A stretch of 32,824 nucleotides of DNA from an uncultured Dokdonia sp. (GCF_947492815.1 NZ_CANLOB010000040.1:1-32824), one strand, 5' to 3'. Shown: positions 1-8,210, numbered from the stretch's first letter. The notes: generated by a model not told the origin, from the letters alone. Numbers and translations are program-made.

Positions 1-52
1 GACCACATCAAAGCTTAGACGGGTTAGCACCTAATAAATTTAATCAAAACTG

Positions 53-256
53 TCAACGAATTAGGTAACCTTTACAGTCTCGATTGGTCTGAACCATATC
101 TTCTCCTCCTACAAAGATAACTTGGAAATCAAATGGAGAAGGTGGTACAACAACTTCAGTGGCTTCCCAATTGGTCTCCACTGAGCGTTCAAAAACGCTT
201 TGAGCAAATGTACTTGCTCCAACAACTGCAAATGCAGTAAAAAGTAATTTTTTCAT
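53..256 (-). CDS. Small secreted protein of unknown function
   Basis: This 67-residue protein begins MKKLLFTAFAVVGASTFAQS, a typical Bacteroidota Sec signal peptide with probable cleavage after the alanine before QS. The reading frame is open 12 codons further upstream (to 292), but the signal peptide fits the methionine at 256, so I chose that start. The mature part is only about 48 residues and contains a proline-rich VVVPPSPFDF stretch and a single cysteine near the end. I recognise no domain. It stands alone, about 300 bp from the next gene. It could be a small periplasmic or surface peptide. That it is a real gene is likely but rests mainly on the clear signal peptide. Confidence 0.6.
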   Translation of the reverse strand: MKKLLFTAFAVVGASTFAQSVFERSVETNWEATEVVVPPSPFDFQVIFVGGEDMVQTNRDCKGYLIR

Positions 257-558
257 GATACTGTTTTGATTAATTATGAGTTTATAAAACACCTTAAAAT
301 TATATCTAGCGTATTATGATAATTTGAAGTAGCTTTAAAGTATTTCTTTGTTTAATGTAAACAGTATTAAGCTTTTGTTAACCAAAATGCAGGATAATGG
401 TGTTGTATGTTTACGAACTATTAACTAATCGAAACTTTATTATTTTTAAAAATGTAATGTGTTGATATTTATGTGTATAGTGTATTAGTCTTTGTCTAGT
501 AAATAAAGTAGTAGGAATGAGTAGAGGAAGTATTACTATGAGAAAGAAGTATGATTAC
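257..558. other. Intergenic region with nothing recognisable
   Basis: This stretch of about 300 bp is very AT-rich and lies upstream of the small secreted gene and downstream of the cytochrome-type lipoprotein gene. I see no convincing gene, no strong hairpin terminator and no exact -7 promoter box on the minus strand. It probably holds the promoter of the small gene. Confidence 0.4.
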
Positions 559-2097
559 TTAATATAAAGTGTTCTCTAAAACAATAAATGGGATTCCTTT
601 TTCCATCCATTGTTTTTCAATACCTGTTTTAGGAACTACTTCAAAGGCTAAAGAGCCTAGAATAAGGTCAATATCTCCATCGTTATCATAATCTGAACCG
701 TCCATCACGACCCAACGCCCATCATTAACTTCTGAAAATGTGCTTAAAGAATAGACATTATTAGTATTTTCAAAATACACAAAACTTTCCTCTGGACTAT
801 GTACCCAATCTGGGAAAAAGGAAATGGCGGCGATATCAGTATCTCCATCTTCATCAAAATCTTCAGCAATAGCATTATAAGCACCGTTAAGATGCAGAAA
901 TACGCTTTCGCGAAAGCGGTTATGGCTATCATTTAAATAGACATAAACACCATGCCAAGGTTTCATTACAGGTTTGTAATCTGCATTATCGCCTGCGGTA
1001 TAGATAATATCAAGAAATCCATCCTTATTGTAATCAATAAGATTGAAATAACTAGAACCCATAGATGGATGAAAATCTAATACACGTTCTCTTTGGAAAT
1101 TGGCGGCACCGTCATTATAAAATATATCAATCCCTTCCGCGCCTTGCGCAAAAAGAGCTACAATATCTTCAAATCCGTCATTATTCATATCCTTAATATA
1201 TGCCTTAATAGCTCCGGGTGTATTATGAAGTATCTCCTTAGAAAACGTGTTATCACCATTATTACGATGCAATGAAAGTGCGCCTGTCCATTTTCCAAAT
1301 TCACAAATCACAATATCCATATCTCCATCATTATCCAAATCACTATAACTACTATGCACAGGACGTTGTAATTTTTTTATAGGGATACTAGCTCTTACAC
1401 TTGAAGATTTGGGAAGAACCGCAATACTTCCTTTAGGCGCATCTGTAGGAGAGAAACTCCCCATAACCGTAAGCCAATAAGCTTCTGGAGAATCCTCTAA
1501 CCAAACCGTACCTTCTTGTATCGTTCCACTTTGGAGCAATTCTAAGTCTTTTGAGAATAATGAAAAGCTACGGGTCATTGCATCTCCTAAATAAATCTTA
1601 CCATCACTTGCAAATTTTACCATTGTACTACTGGGTATTTTTACTTTTTGGTTTGGAATACGTACTACAAATTGATTTAGATTTTTAGTAATGTTTTTAA
1701 CAGGAAGGGTTTCTAATGCTTCAGGAGCATTTTCTAAGTAATATTTTTTTATCGCCAGCCAACTAGCACTATCTAGTTTCTGTGTAGCAGGGAAAAGATC
1801 TCTTTCGCGTACAATATTACCCCCAATACCTTTTTCAAATAAGGTTTCACGTTCTTCTGGATTTCCATATATCCCATACATGTATCCCATACGTGGTAAC
1901 ATATATTCTCTCCATGTTTCTTTATCTAATAACGCTGGCGCTGGATATTGATGACATGTGGCACAATATAATTCAGAAAGTGCTTTCCCACTAATCTCTG
2001 ATGTTGTCACGGGTACTTCCTTTTGTAGGATAGGGCTTTCTTTACAAGATAATGTGAGCAACAAGATACTTATGAGGATATATGGTATTACTTTCAT
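559..2097 (-). CDS. Lipoprotein with cytochrome c haem site and FG-GAP/VCBS repeats
   Basis: A 512-residue exported lipoprotein. It starts with a hydrophobic signal ending in a lipobox, with the lipidated cysteine at about residue 18. A CATCH motif at residues 45-49 is a covalent haem-c site, and the nearby Met-rich LPRMGYMYG segment could supply the axial methionine. From about residue 250 there are at least five calcium-binding repeats of the FG-GAP/VCBS type, for example DLDNDGDMDIV, DMNNDGFEDIV, DYNKDGFLDII, DFDEDGDTDIA and DYDNDGDIDLI, which form a beta-propeller. The combination suggests an envelope-anchored electron-transfer or binding protein; the substrate is unknown. Codons 394-398 (RFRES) are written by the 14-bp palindrome at 904-917. 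Confidence 0.85.
   Translation of the reverse strand: MKVIPYILISILLLTLSCKESPILQKEVPVTTSEISGKALSELYCATCHQYPAPALLDKETWREYMLPRMGYMYGIYGNPEERETLFEKGIGGNIVRERDLFPATQKLDSASWLAIKKYYLENAPEALETLPVKNITKNLNQFVVRIPNQKVKIPSSTMVKFASDGKIYLGDAMTRSFSLFSKDLELLQSGTIQEGTVWLEDSPEAYWLTVMGSFSPTDAPKGSIAVLPKSSSVRASIPIKKLQRPVHSSYSDLDNDGDMDIVICEFGKWTGALSLHRNNGDNTFSKEILHNTPGAIKAYIKDMNNDGFEDIVALFAQGAEGIDIFYNDGAANFQRERVLDFHPSMGSSYFNLIDYNKDGFLDIIYTAGDNADYKPVMKPWHGVYVYLNDSHNRFRESVFLHLNGAYNAIAEDFDEDGDTDIAAISFFPDWVHSPEESFVYFENTNNVYSLSTFSEVNDGRWVVMDGSDYDNDGDIDLILGSLAFEVVPKTGIEKQWMEKGIPFIVLENTLY
904..917. repeat. Palindrome GCTTTCGCGAAAGC, copy 1 (in gene)
   Basis: Exact 14-bp palindrome, extended to 16 bp by flanking C and G (903-918). 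It lies inside the FG-GAP lipoprotein gene, where it is read as Arg-Phe-Arg-Glu-Ser. Confidence 0.9.
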
Positions 2098-2372
2098 AGA
2101 ATTGTAAAACTATGAAGCAATCATATTATAATAGTAAATGGAGTGTTACGTTTGAGTTATATCAAGATTAAGTTATCTGAATATGTGTCGTTAATTAAAT
2201 ATGACAAACGTATTATTTTTTACTGTTGTTGTCATGATTTTTCTTTAAGATCGTTTTTACATATGTAGCCTTAACAAATTTAATTTAGACGACATATAAG
2301 TCACTTTTATTGTTAAAGTCTGGTAATGAATAGTTGAAGATTTGTATTCAAATAGCTTCTATTTTATATAAT

Positions 2373-3023
2373 TCATCTTTTTAACAACCACTCTTTGAAT
2401 TCATAAAAATTAGTAGGGTGTACACCATGGCCTACAGGAAATTCGCTTAGGGTACTTTCAATTCCTAAATTGATGAGGTAGTTAGGAGTTTTACGAGCGG
2501 CATCAATAGGTATTACTTGATCTACCGTACCATGTGAGTTATAGATATTAAGGTGTGCATAAGAAGCTATCGACTGAAGATTTATAATCTCTTCATTAAT
2601 ATAGCCACTCAATCCAATGACATTCTTTACTTTTTCTGGGTAACTTAACGCTACAGCATAACTTAAAATAGTCCCTTGGCTAAAACCTAGTAATGTTACA
2701 TTATAAGGATCCAAATCATATTCCTTGACAGCTTCTGTAATAAACTTAGTAATCAAATCTCTAGATACAATAGCAGCTTCATTATCTGATGTCTTTACGC
2801 CATCATGATCTATACTAATCGCATACCAAGCATTACCATAGGGTTGCATAGGAATAGGAGCTCTAGCTGAAATTATAAAATAGTGTTCTGGCAGTTCAGA
2901 AGCAAAACTGAATAAGTCGTTTTCATCACTTCCATATCCATGTAATAATAAGAGTAATGGTGCTTTTCCATCTATTTCCTTGGTAGGTTTTTGGATAATA
3001 TGCTCTAAAGAAAGTGTGCTCAT
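2373..3023 (-). CDS. Alpha/beta hydrolase, carboxylesterase/phospholipase family
   Basis: At 216 residues this is the usual length of the small phospholipase/carboxylesterase (YpfH/acyl-protein thioesterase-like) family. The LLLLHGYGSDENDLF segment near residues 24-38 is the oxyanion-hole region. The nucleophile elbow GFSQG is at residues 113-117 (Ser115), the acid is probably Asp168 in GTVDQVIP, and the catalytic histidine is His199 in GHGVHP. No signal peptide is seen, so it is probably cytoplasmic. It hydrolyses carboxylic esters; the natural substrate cannot be told. A strong terminator hairpin just upstream separates it from the preceding operon, so it probably has its own promoter. Confidence 0.85.
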   Translation of the reverse strand: MSTLSLEHIIQKPTKEIDGKAPLLLLLHGYGSDENDLFSFASELPEHYFIISARAPIPMQPYGNAWYAISIDHDGVKTSDNEAAIVSRDLITKFITEAVKEYDLDPYNVTLLGFSQGTILSYAVALSYPEKVKNVIGLSGYINEEIINLQSIASYAHLNIYNSHGTVDQVIPIDAARKTPNYLINLGIESTLSEFPVGHGVHPTNFYEFKEWLLKR

Positions 3024-3040
3024 GGTATAGGAGTATACTA

Positions 3041-3067
3041 AAAAGATGTCATTACTTATGACATCTT
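3041..3067 (-). terminator. Rho-independent terminator after the DUF4870-like gene
   Basis: A perfect 10-bp stem AAGATGTCAT/ATGACATCTT (3043-3052 and 3058-3067) with a 5-nt loop, followed on the minus strand by a short run of T. It lies just after the stop of the small membrane protein at 3101. Confidence 0.7.
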
Positions 3068-3100
3068 ACGGTTATAACTATAGTGTAAAAATAGGAAGAA

Positions 3101-3424
3101 TTAGATACTTTTAAACCAATCTTGAAAAAACTTTCCAATGAAAGGAATTTCTAATTTATCTCCTTTCACAGCACCTACAAATCCTATAACCCAAAGTACA
3201 AAAGCAGCAAGCCATAATGTATTAATGATAATGCTAGGGAAATGAAATCTATGTAGTAATGAAATAGCAATCCCTATAAGTGAAAGCCCTACCATATTAC
3301 GGATGTGGTAAGAAATATATTCGCTTTGTAAAGTATTGTTTTTAAAGATCCCTATAATAAGTCCAATAATGGTAAAATAGGTGATAATGGAAGTCGTTTT
3401 TTCGTCAGATGTTATTGTAGCCAT
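3101..3424 (-). CDS. Small DUF4870-like membrane protein
   Basis: A 107-residue protein with three or four hydrophobic segments, roughly at residues 13-27, 44-60 and 68-87. It resembles the 107-residue neighbour encoded at 3508-3831: both share a SYITF/TYFTI..GLIIG first helix, an (F/Y)HIR segment followed by GLSL/GLTL, and a C-terminal I(P)F/LIGKFFQ-like end. The pattern fits the DUF4870/Tic20-like small membrane protein group. No function is established. The pair probably arose by tandem duplication and is the tail of the operon that begins at 7014. Confidence 0.7.
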   Translation of the reverse strand: MATITSDEKTTSIITYFTIIGLIIGIFKNNTLQSEYISYHIRNMVGLSLIGIAISLLHRFHFPSIIINTLWLAAFVLWVIGFVGAVKGDKLEIPFIGKFFQDWFKSI

Positions 3425-3507
3425 ACTCTTTGAGATTAAGTTGTACTTGATCTGACGTAAACTTTAAAAGAATGTTACGATAATTCTTATAGAATTACTT
3501 TCAATAA

Positions 3508-3831
3508 CTACTTTGAAAACACTTTTTGGTAAAAGTTTCCAACAAGTGGAATAGGGCGCATATGTCCTTGAAATGCAGAGATAATACCATAAAGCCATAA
3601 TACAAAGAATAAGACAAAAAAACCAGCAGAAGCGGCCCAACTATTTAACATGCTTAATGGAATCATCACCAGAAAATAACTTAATGTAAGTCCTAATGAT
3701 TGTCTAATGTGAAAAGCTGCAAAAGGATTTTTTGGTGCGCTATTCATAGAATATGCAATAATTAATCCTACAAAAGTGATATAACTCCATGCTGCAGCAG
3801 GTTTTCCTTCAAAGATGGTATTTTGATCCAT
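3508..3831 (-). CDS. Small DUF4870-like membrane protein (paralogue)
   Basis: A 107-residue polytopic membrane protein of the same type as its downstream neighbour. Hydrophobic segments lie at about residues 16-31, 45-62 and 68-88. The FAAFHIRQSLGLTLSY segment is the conserved feature shared with the paralogue. Its start lies one base beyond the stop of the dihydroorotase-like gene, so it is almost certainly cotranscribed with it. Function unknown; the family assignment is by pattern, not by a search. Confidence 0.75.
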   Translation of the reverse strand: MDQNTIFEGKPAAAWSYITFVGLIIAYSMNSAPKNPFAAFHIRQSLGLTLSYFLVMIPLSMLNSWAASAGFFVLFFVLWLYGIISAFQGHMRPIPLVGNFYQKVFSK

Positions 3832-3832
3832 A

Positions 3833-5086
3833 TTAGTTACGTACTAATTTTTGATTTGCAATAATTCCATACACGCTTCCTTTTAGTTTCGCACCTAAGA
3901 AACATGCATTTTTAGATTTTGATACGATATCTTGTTCACTAAATATAGAAGTTCCTTTTGTAGTAAATAAGGTAAGATTAGCTTCAGTACCTTCTTCTAT
4001 AGTGATAGTTTCTTGTGTGAATCGCTCACGTCCATTGGTTAAAAGTTGTATCGCTTTTTTCTCACTTACTAAGGTGAGTAATGCTCCAAAGGTAGCTTCT
4101 TGTGCAATAGTACCAAAAGCAGCATTATCAAACTCAACATGTTTGCGTTCAATATCTAGTGGATTATGATCACTAGTCACCATATCGATGGTACCCTCTT
4201 TTATACCAGCGATTAAAGCATCTATATCTTCTTGTGTACGCAGTGGTGGTAGCACTTTAAAATTAGTGTTGAATTCTTCAAGGGCACTATCTGTATAAAA
4301 TAAGTTGTGTATGGCAACACTACAACTTACATCTAGTCCTTTGTCTTTTGCTTCTTTAATAAGCGCTACAGAAGCAGCTGTAGAGATGGTTGGGATATGT
4401 AATTTTCCTCCAGTATACTCTAAAATATGAAGATCTCTTGCTATTTGTAAACTTTCTGCTATAGCGGGTATTCCTTTTAATCCTATACGGGTACTTACAA
4501 TTCCTTCATTCATTTTACCTGGACCTGCTATTCTATTTTCTTGTGGAAAAGAAAGCACGAGTCCATTAAATCCTTGGGTATATTGTAAAGCAATTTTTAA
4601 TAAATTAGGATTGACAACTGCACGTTGGTAATCTCCAAATGCGACCGCGCCCGATTGTTGCATATCATACAACTCAGCGAGATCCACACTTTCACTTTTT
4701 CGCGTAAGCGCACCTATAGGAAAAATACGTGAAGCGTATCCTTCACCCATTTTTGAAACAAAAGTTATATCGGCACTAGTATCTAAAATAGGATAGGTAT
4801 TCGGATTTACAGCAATGCCCGTAAACCCACTTTTTGCAGCAACGGTAAGACCATTTTCAATAGTCTCTCGTTCTTCATATCCAGGCTGTCCTATACTCAC
4901 ACTACTATCAAACCATCCTTGAGATACATATAGATTTTCTTTTTCTATAAGTTGTTCTCCTTTTTCTTGTGATAAGTTCTGACCAATTAATCGAATCTTT
5001 CCATACTTAATACGAATGTCAACGGTAGTGCCGTGATGCGAACTTTTACTATCAATAATTGTGGCCGCTTTTATAAGTGCGTTCAT
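3833..5086 (-). CDS. Dihydroorotase homologue lacking metal ligands (probably non-catalytic)
   Basis: A 417-residue protein with the overall layout of class I dihydroorotases: QPGYEERETIENGLTVAAKSGFT near residues 67-90, KVLPPLRTQED around 277-287, and TSDHNP at 304-309. The metal-binding residues have been replaced. The canonical D-x-H-x-H is D60-S-S-V-S64, the ligand His in HxxH is Thr233 in HIPTISTA, and the region where HCED is expected reads SFPQEN (179-184). Only Asp152, His260 and Asp306 remain. It therefore probably cannot hold the binuclear zinc site. In other bacteria such inactive homologues assist assembly of aspartate transcarbamoylase; whether this one does is inference. Start ATG overlaps the upstream BatA-like stop by 4 bp, showing translational coupling. 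Confidence 0.85.
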   Translation of the reverse strand: MNALIKAATIIDSKSSHHGTTVDIRIKYGKIRLIGQNLSQEKGEQLIEKENLYVSQGWFDSSVSIGQPGYEERETIENGLTVAAKSGFTGIAVNPNTYPILDTSADITFVSKMGEGYASRIFPIGALTRKSESVDLAELYDMQQSGAVAFGDYQRAVVNPNLLKIALQYTQGFNGLVLSFPQENRIAGPGKMNEGIVSTRIGLKGIPAIAESLQIARDLHILEYTGGKLHIPTISTAASVALIKEAKDKGLDVSCSVAIHNLFYTDSALEEFNTNFKVLPPLRTQEDIDALIAGIKEGTIDMVTSDHNPLDIERKHVEFDNAAFGTIAQEATFGALLTLVSEKKAIQLLTNGRERFTQETITIEEGTEANLTLFTTKGTSIFSEQDIVSKSKNACFLGAKLKGSVYGIIANQKLVRN

Positions 5087-7014
5087 TTAAAGAATTTTAA
5101 GATAAGCATTTCCATTAGGAGGAATAATAATGCAAAAATAACAAACCATTTCCAAAGCGATTGAATACTGTTTGCTTCTTTGAGAGTGTCAAATAAAGTG
5201 ACTACAGAGGTATGATAACTTACGCCTTCTGTGGCTTGTATGTTTTGATAGCGTAATACACTTTCATCTCTATTGTAATTATAACTTATTTGCTGTAGAA
5301 TACTATCCTTGTGTAATACATGATAAATTCCTGCATTTTCAGGTTGTTCTTGTGTTGTAATGCTTACCTTATTTCCAAACGTACGTTGTAGCGGAATCTG
5401 TGTTTTATCTGGAGTCTCTACATTGGCGAGTGATAAAATACCATCTTCTTGTAATAATGCCGGAATATCATAGGTATTTACAATACCATTTGTAAAATAC
5501 AATGTAGGTAAAGATAAACTCTGTTTTGCCATATTGTATAACGTAGGAACAATAAGTGGCGAGTTTTGAAAATTAGAATTTGTTGTATTTAAACCACCTG
5601 AAATCGTATATACTTTATCTTTTCCTGTGATAAATGCACTGCCGTCTTCAAAGTTTAAAATTTCTTCTCCATTAGTAATGTTGAATCCATTACTTACAGA
5701 AGGGTATTGGAAGTTCTTGATACGATTATCAAAGACATTACGATACAAAGGGTGATCATAATTAATAGTAGTTACTAGACGACCATTTGTGGTGAGTTCT
5801 CCTATTTGTAAACCTCCTAATCGAGAAAGTAAAGTGGCATAATTAGCCGCTGCTGTATTCTCATTAAGAATACATAACACACTGCCTCCATTTGAAACAA
5901 AAGTTGTAAGTGCATTTACTAAAGCTAGCGAAGGTGTCTTCACTTCATTAATAATAATAAAGTTATAATCTGGGATTTTACTATAATCTAAAGATGTATG
6001 ATCGGTAGCTGTATATGCAAACTCAGGAGTTGTATAGATACGAGATAAAAACTCTTGATCTCCTTCATTTATAGATAAAACTTTGATAGCTTGTACCGTA
6101 TTATTATTAAAGTACAAGGTGTTATCAAAAGATAGCAACGGATCTTCTATTGTTAACTTCCCTTTAAAATCACTTTGGATATCAATGTCAAATTCCACTT
6201 GTGTTTCTGTAGCTTCATTAAAAGAAGCCGTAGCTTTAGCAATAAGCTGTTCGCCATTATAGAGTGATATAGGAACATTGGTCTCTCTGCGTTCCTGTGT
6301 AGAAAGTGTGGCTGTAAGTGATAGCCTATTCGTTTCAGATCGCGTAGGATACACAGAATCTATCACAATGTTATTTTCTATAACAGGGCGTACTTGCACA
6401 TAATGTAGCGACACATCAGTGACATCAATATCATGTTGTTGCCCTTTATCTTGAAAATCTGAAATGACAATCAGTTGTTTTTCGGTAGCTGGATTTGAAG
6501 AAAATTCTTTTTGCGCTTTTAAACCAATTGCGCCAGGCGTCAATTGCTCGGCGGCATACCCAAGTTTTAATAGGGTATTCCGAGTGTTTTTTATCGAAAT
6601 ATCTCTATAGGTTTCTGTATTGGTCAGTAATGTAAAGGTTTCTTCTTCAGGAATATTTACGATGAGGTCTTGCAGCGCTTGTCTAAACAATTGCCCAGAA
6701 GGCCCTTTAGCTTGCATACTAAACGAATTATCTAGATACACAACCGTTTCTTTTTCTTTAGTGGCAGTGTCACTTTGCGTAAAGAAAGGTTGCGCAAAAG
6801 CCAATACCATCATAGCCATAAGGCCTAAACGCATTAATAAAACCAACCATTTTTTGATCGTATTACTCTTTCGAGTTTGAATGCTTATTTGTTTTAGAAA
6901 TGCCACATTCGTAAAGTCCTCTTTCTGAAACTTACGAAGTTGAAATAAGTGAACGAGAATAGGAATAATCAGTAAAAATAGCGCGTAAAGTAATTCTGGA
7001 TGTTTAAACTGCAT
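5083..7014 (-). CDS. BatA-domain membrane protein
   Basis: A 643-residue inner-membrane protein. The N-terminus (about 1-80) is a BatA-type aerotolerance domain: a first helix LLYALFLLIIPILVHLFQLRK, a polar linker with FTNVAFLKQI, and a second helix near residues 60-80. A von Willebrand A-like region follows, with DNSFSMQAKGPSG near residue 95 resembling a degenerate DxSxS MIDAS motif. A long periplasmic part continues to a C-terminal helix at about 622-640. Proteins of this type are common in Bacteroidota and linked to the Bat (aerotolerance) system, but the exact role is not known. It is the first gene of a minus-strand operon, with a -7 box at 7035-7042. Confidence 0.8.
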   Translation of the reverse strand: MQFKHPELLYALFLLIIPILVHLFQLRKFQKEDFTNVAFLKQISIQTRKSNTIKKWLVLLMRLGLMAMMVLAFAQPFFTQSDTATKEKETVVYLDNSFSMQAKGPSGQLFRQALQDLIVNIPEEETFTLLTNTETYRDISIKNTRNTLLKLGYAAEQLTPGAIGLKAQKEFSSNPATEKQLIVISDFQDKGQQHDIDVTDVSLHYVQVRPVIENNIVIDSVYPTRSETNRLSLTATLSTQERRETNVPISLYNGEQLIAKATASFNEATETQVEFDIDIQSDFKGKLTIEDPLLSFDNTLYFNNNTVQAIKVLSINEGDQEFLSRIYTTPEFAYTATDHTSLDYSKIPDYNFIIINEVKTPSLALVNALTTFVSNGGSVLCILNENTAAANYATLLSRLGGLQIGELTTNGRLVTTINYDHPLYRNVFDNRIKNFQYPSVSNGFNITNGEEILNFEDGSAFITGKDKVYTISGGLNTTNSNFQNSPLIVPTLYNMAKQSLSLPTLYFTNGIVNTYDIPALLQEDGILSLANVETPDKTQIPLQRTFGNKVSITTQEQPENAGIYHVLHKDSILQQISYNYNRDESVLRYQNIQATEGVSYHTSVVTLFDTLKEANSIQSLWKWFVIFALLFLLMEMLILKFFK

Positions 7015-7034
7015 TCCTCTAAAAAGGGTTTTGT

Positions 7035-7042
7035 CAAAAGTA
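7035..7042 (-). promoter_or_regulatory. Putative Bacteroidota -7 box for the BatA operon
   Basis: On the minus strand this reads TACTTTTG, matching the Bacteroidota TAnnTTTG -7 element, 20 bp upstream of the start codon at 7014. I see no matching -33 TTTG at the usual spacing, so the call is tentative. Confidence 0.4.
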
Positions 7043-7080
7043 GGAAAAAAAGAAATGTGTAGAAAAGGTTTAGGTCTATT

Positions 7081-7256
7081 TTAACCCGCATCATGCAATA
7101 GAAAATCTATTCCGTCTTGAAACTGCTGTAAAATATATCGTTGCACTACGTTTTTAAGCTTAACCATAGCGATGCTATGCTAAAACTCAGAAAACGTCAT
7201 ATTTCATTGCTGTTTCAACCCTCATCACGAAGTTCTATTGCATAATGCGGGTTTAA
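7081..7256. repeat. 176-bp self-complementary element, MITE-like
   Basis: The ends form a near-perfect inverted repeat: AACCCGCATCATGCAATAGAA at the left (within 7081-7103) and its complement with one substitution and one extra base at 7233-7256. Pairing continues inward through TTGAAAC.GC and AAATAT near 7117-7135 against 7200-7216, then ACGTTTT (7148-7154) against AAAACGT (7191-7197), to a central CATAGC-GAT-GCTATG hairpin. The element could fold over its whole length. It carries no gene. It looks like a miniature inverted-repeat element or REP-like sequence; the family is not recognised. Confidence 0.65.
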
Positions 7257-7274
7257 GAGTTGTGATTTTTTTAC

Positions 7275-7310
7275 GCTCCTGCCTGCCGGCAAAGGCAGGT
7301 TCGCGAAAGC
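7275..7310. repeat. Palindrome copy 2, split by a 22-nt hairpin insert
   Basis: The bases GCT (7275-7277) and TTCGCGAAAGC (7300-7310) are the two parts of the GCTTTCGCGAAAGC palindrome. The 22 nt between them (7278-7299) are a GC-rich hairpin with arms CCTGCC (7278-7283) and GGCAGG (7294-7299). Removing the insert restores the exact 14-mer. Confidence 0.8.
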
Positions 7311-7352
7311 ATACACAGGATGATTACCCAAATTAAATAGTTATGTGTATTT

Positions 7353-8054
7353 CTAATATTTACTTCTATCTGGTATCTGAATACCTGATAAATTAATGAG
7401 ATAGTTGCAAGCATTATAAAAATCTCCCTTAATAGGAGACCAAACACTGATAGCTCTATAATCATTAGTATTAACACCTTCCATAATCCATTCAGCGCCA
7501 TCAGTACCTAATGATTGTTTACGGCCTAAATCCATTTCCCAAAAATTAGCTTTTTCGATAAAAGCAACAAATGTATTCCATTCTTTTTCAGTGAATACTT
7601 TAATTCTTTGGGTTTCTATTTTGCCAGGGTCATATCCACCAGCGCCACTTAGAACTTTATAATGTAGGATATAAATGTCTCCTTTTTTTTCAAATCTAAA
7701 AGTCATAGGTTTATGAAAACTTCTTAGCCAAGTAAATCTATAAATTTCCCTATTTATTCTTTTATTAAACAGAAGCGGCTCTTTCATTGCGTGAAGGTGT
7801 GTAGAATACCAACTTATAATAAAATCATCATAACTGCCTTTTTTTATCTTAGTTTTAGTTTCACCTTCTGTATCAATCCAGTCTGCTATAACTTCAGGAA
7901 ATACTTCTTTAGGAAAGTAGTATTGTCTTGAATTTATAGGCACATTTAAACTATCTACTTCAATAGAAGTATCTATAAAACTATCAATTGATTGAGAAAA
8001 ACTATATTGAATAACAAAGAATAGTATAAAACAAAATCGTAATTGCTTTTTCAT
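7353..8054 (-). CDS. Secreted protein of unknown function
   Basis: A 233-residue protein with a clear signal peptide, MKKQLRFCFILFFVIQYSFS, with cleavage likely before QS. The mature part is a soluble, mixed alpha/beta-looking protein rich in aromatic residues, with segments such as VLSGAGGYDPGKIETQRIKVFTEKEWNTFV in the middle and ISVWSPIKGDFYNACNYLINLSG near the end. I recognise no domain or catalytic motif. It is flanked on both sides by repeat-rich intergenic DNA, so it is probably transcribed alone. Confidence 0.75.
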   Translation of the reverse strand: MKKQLRFCFILFFVIQYSFSQSIDSFIDTSIEVDSLNVPINSRQYYFPKEVFPEVIADWIDTEGETKTKIKKGSYDDFIISWYSTHLHAMKEPLLFNKRINREIYRFTWLRSFHKPMTFRFEKKGDIYILHYKVLSGAGGYDPGKIETQRIKVFTEKEWNTFVAFIEKANFWEMDLGRKQSLGTDGAEWIMEGVNTNDYRAISVWSPIKGDFYNACNYLINLSGIQIPDRSKY

Positions 8055-8136
8055 TTAATTATTAAAGTTAATTTCAATCTTAACCAATAATCATACCTAA
8101 AGAATTCATTTTATGTAATCAGAATGAAAAATGATT

Positions 8137-8157
8137 TAACAACTAACAACTAACAAC
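8137..8157. repeat. 7-bp tandem repeat (TAACAAC)3
   Basis: Three exact copies of TAACAAC in tandem in the intergenic region, immediately before the degenerate copy of the neighbouring gene's 3' end. Similar short tandem runs (TCTTGAC twice at 8336-8349, GACTACCAGCT at 8450-8460 and 8464-8474) occur in the same spacer. Confidence 0.85.
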
Positions 8158-8210
8158 TAATAGCTATTTAAAACCCTTCAAAAGTACCTAATCCAAAAAT
8201 ATAAAGTCAT
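8154..8210 (-). pseudogene. Degenerate duplicate of the TIGR02757 gene 3' end
   Basis: This stretch copies the last 14 codons and the first bases after the stop of the gene ending at 8477. The core is 41 nt (8170-8210) against 42 nt at 8479-8520, with a one-base deletion and several substitutions. The similarity continues past the stop codon into an ACTAnnAGCTA segment. It is too short to encode anything and is out of frame. Confidence 0.75.

Noticed and set aside
4695..4712. Near-match of the palindrome in the dihydroorotase-like gene (TTTTTCGCGTAAGCGC)
   Set aside because: Too many differences from the 14-mer to count as a copy.
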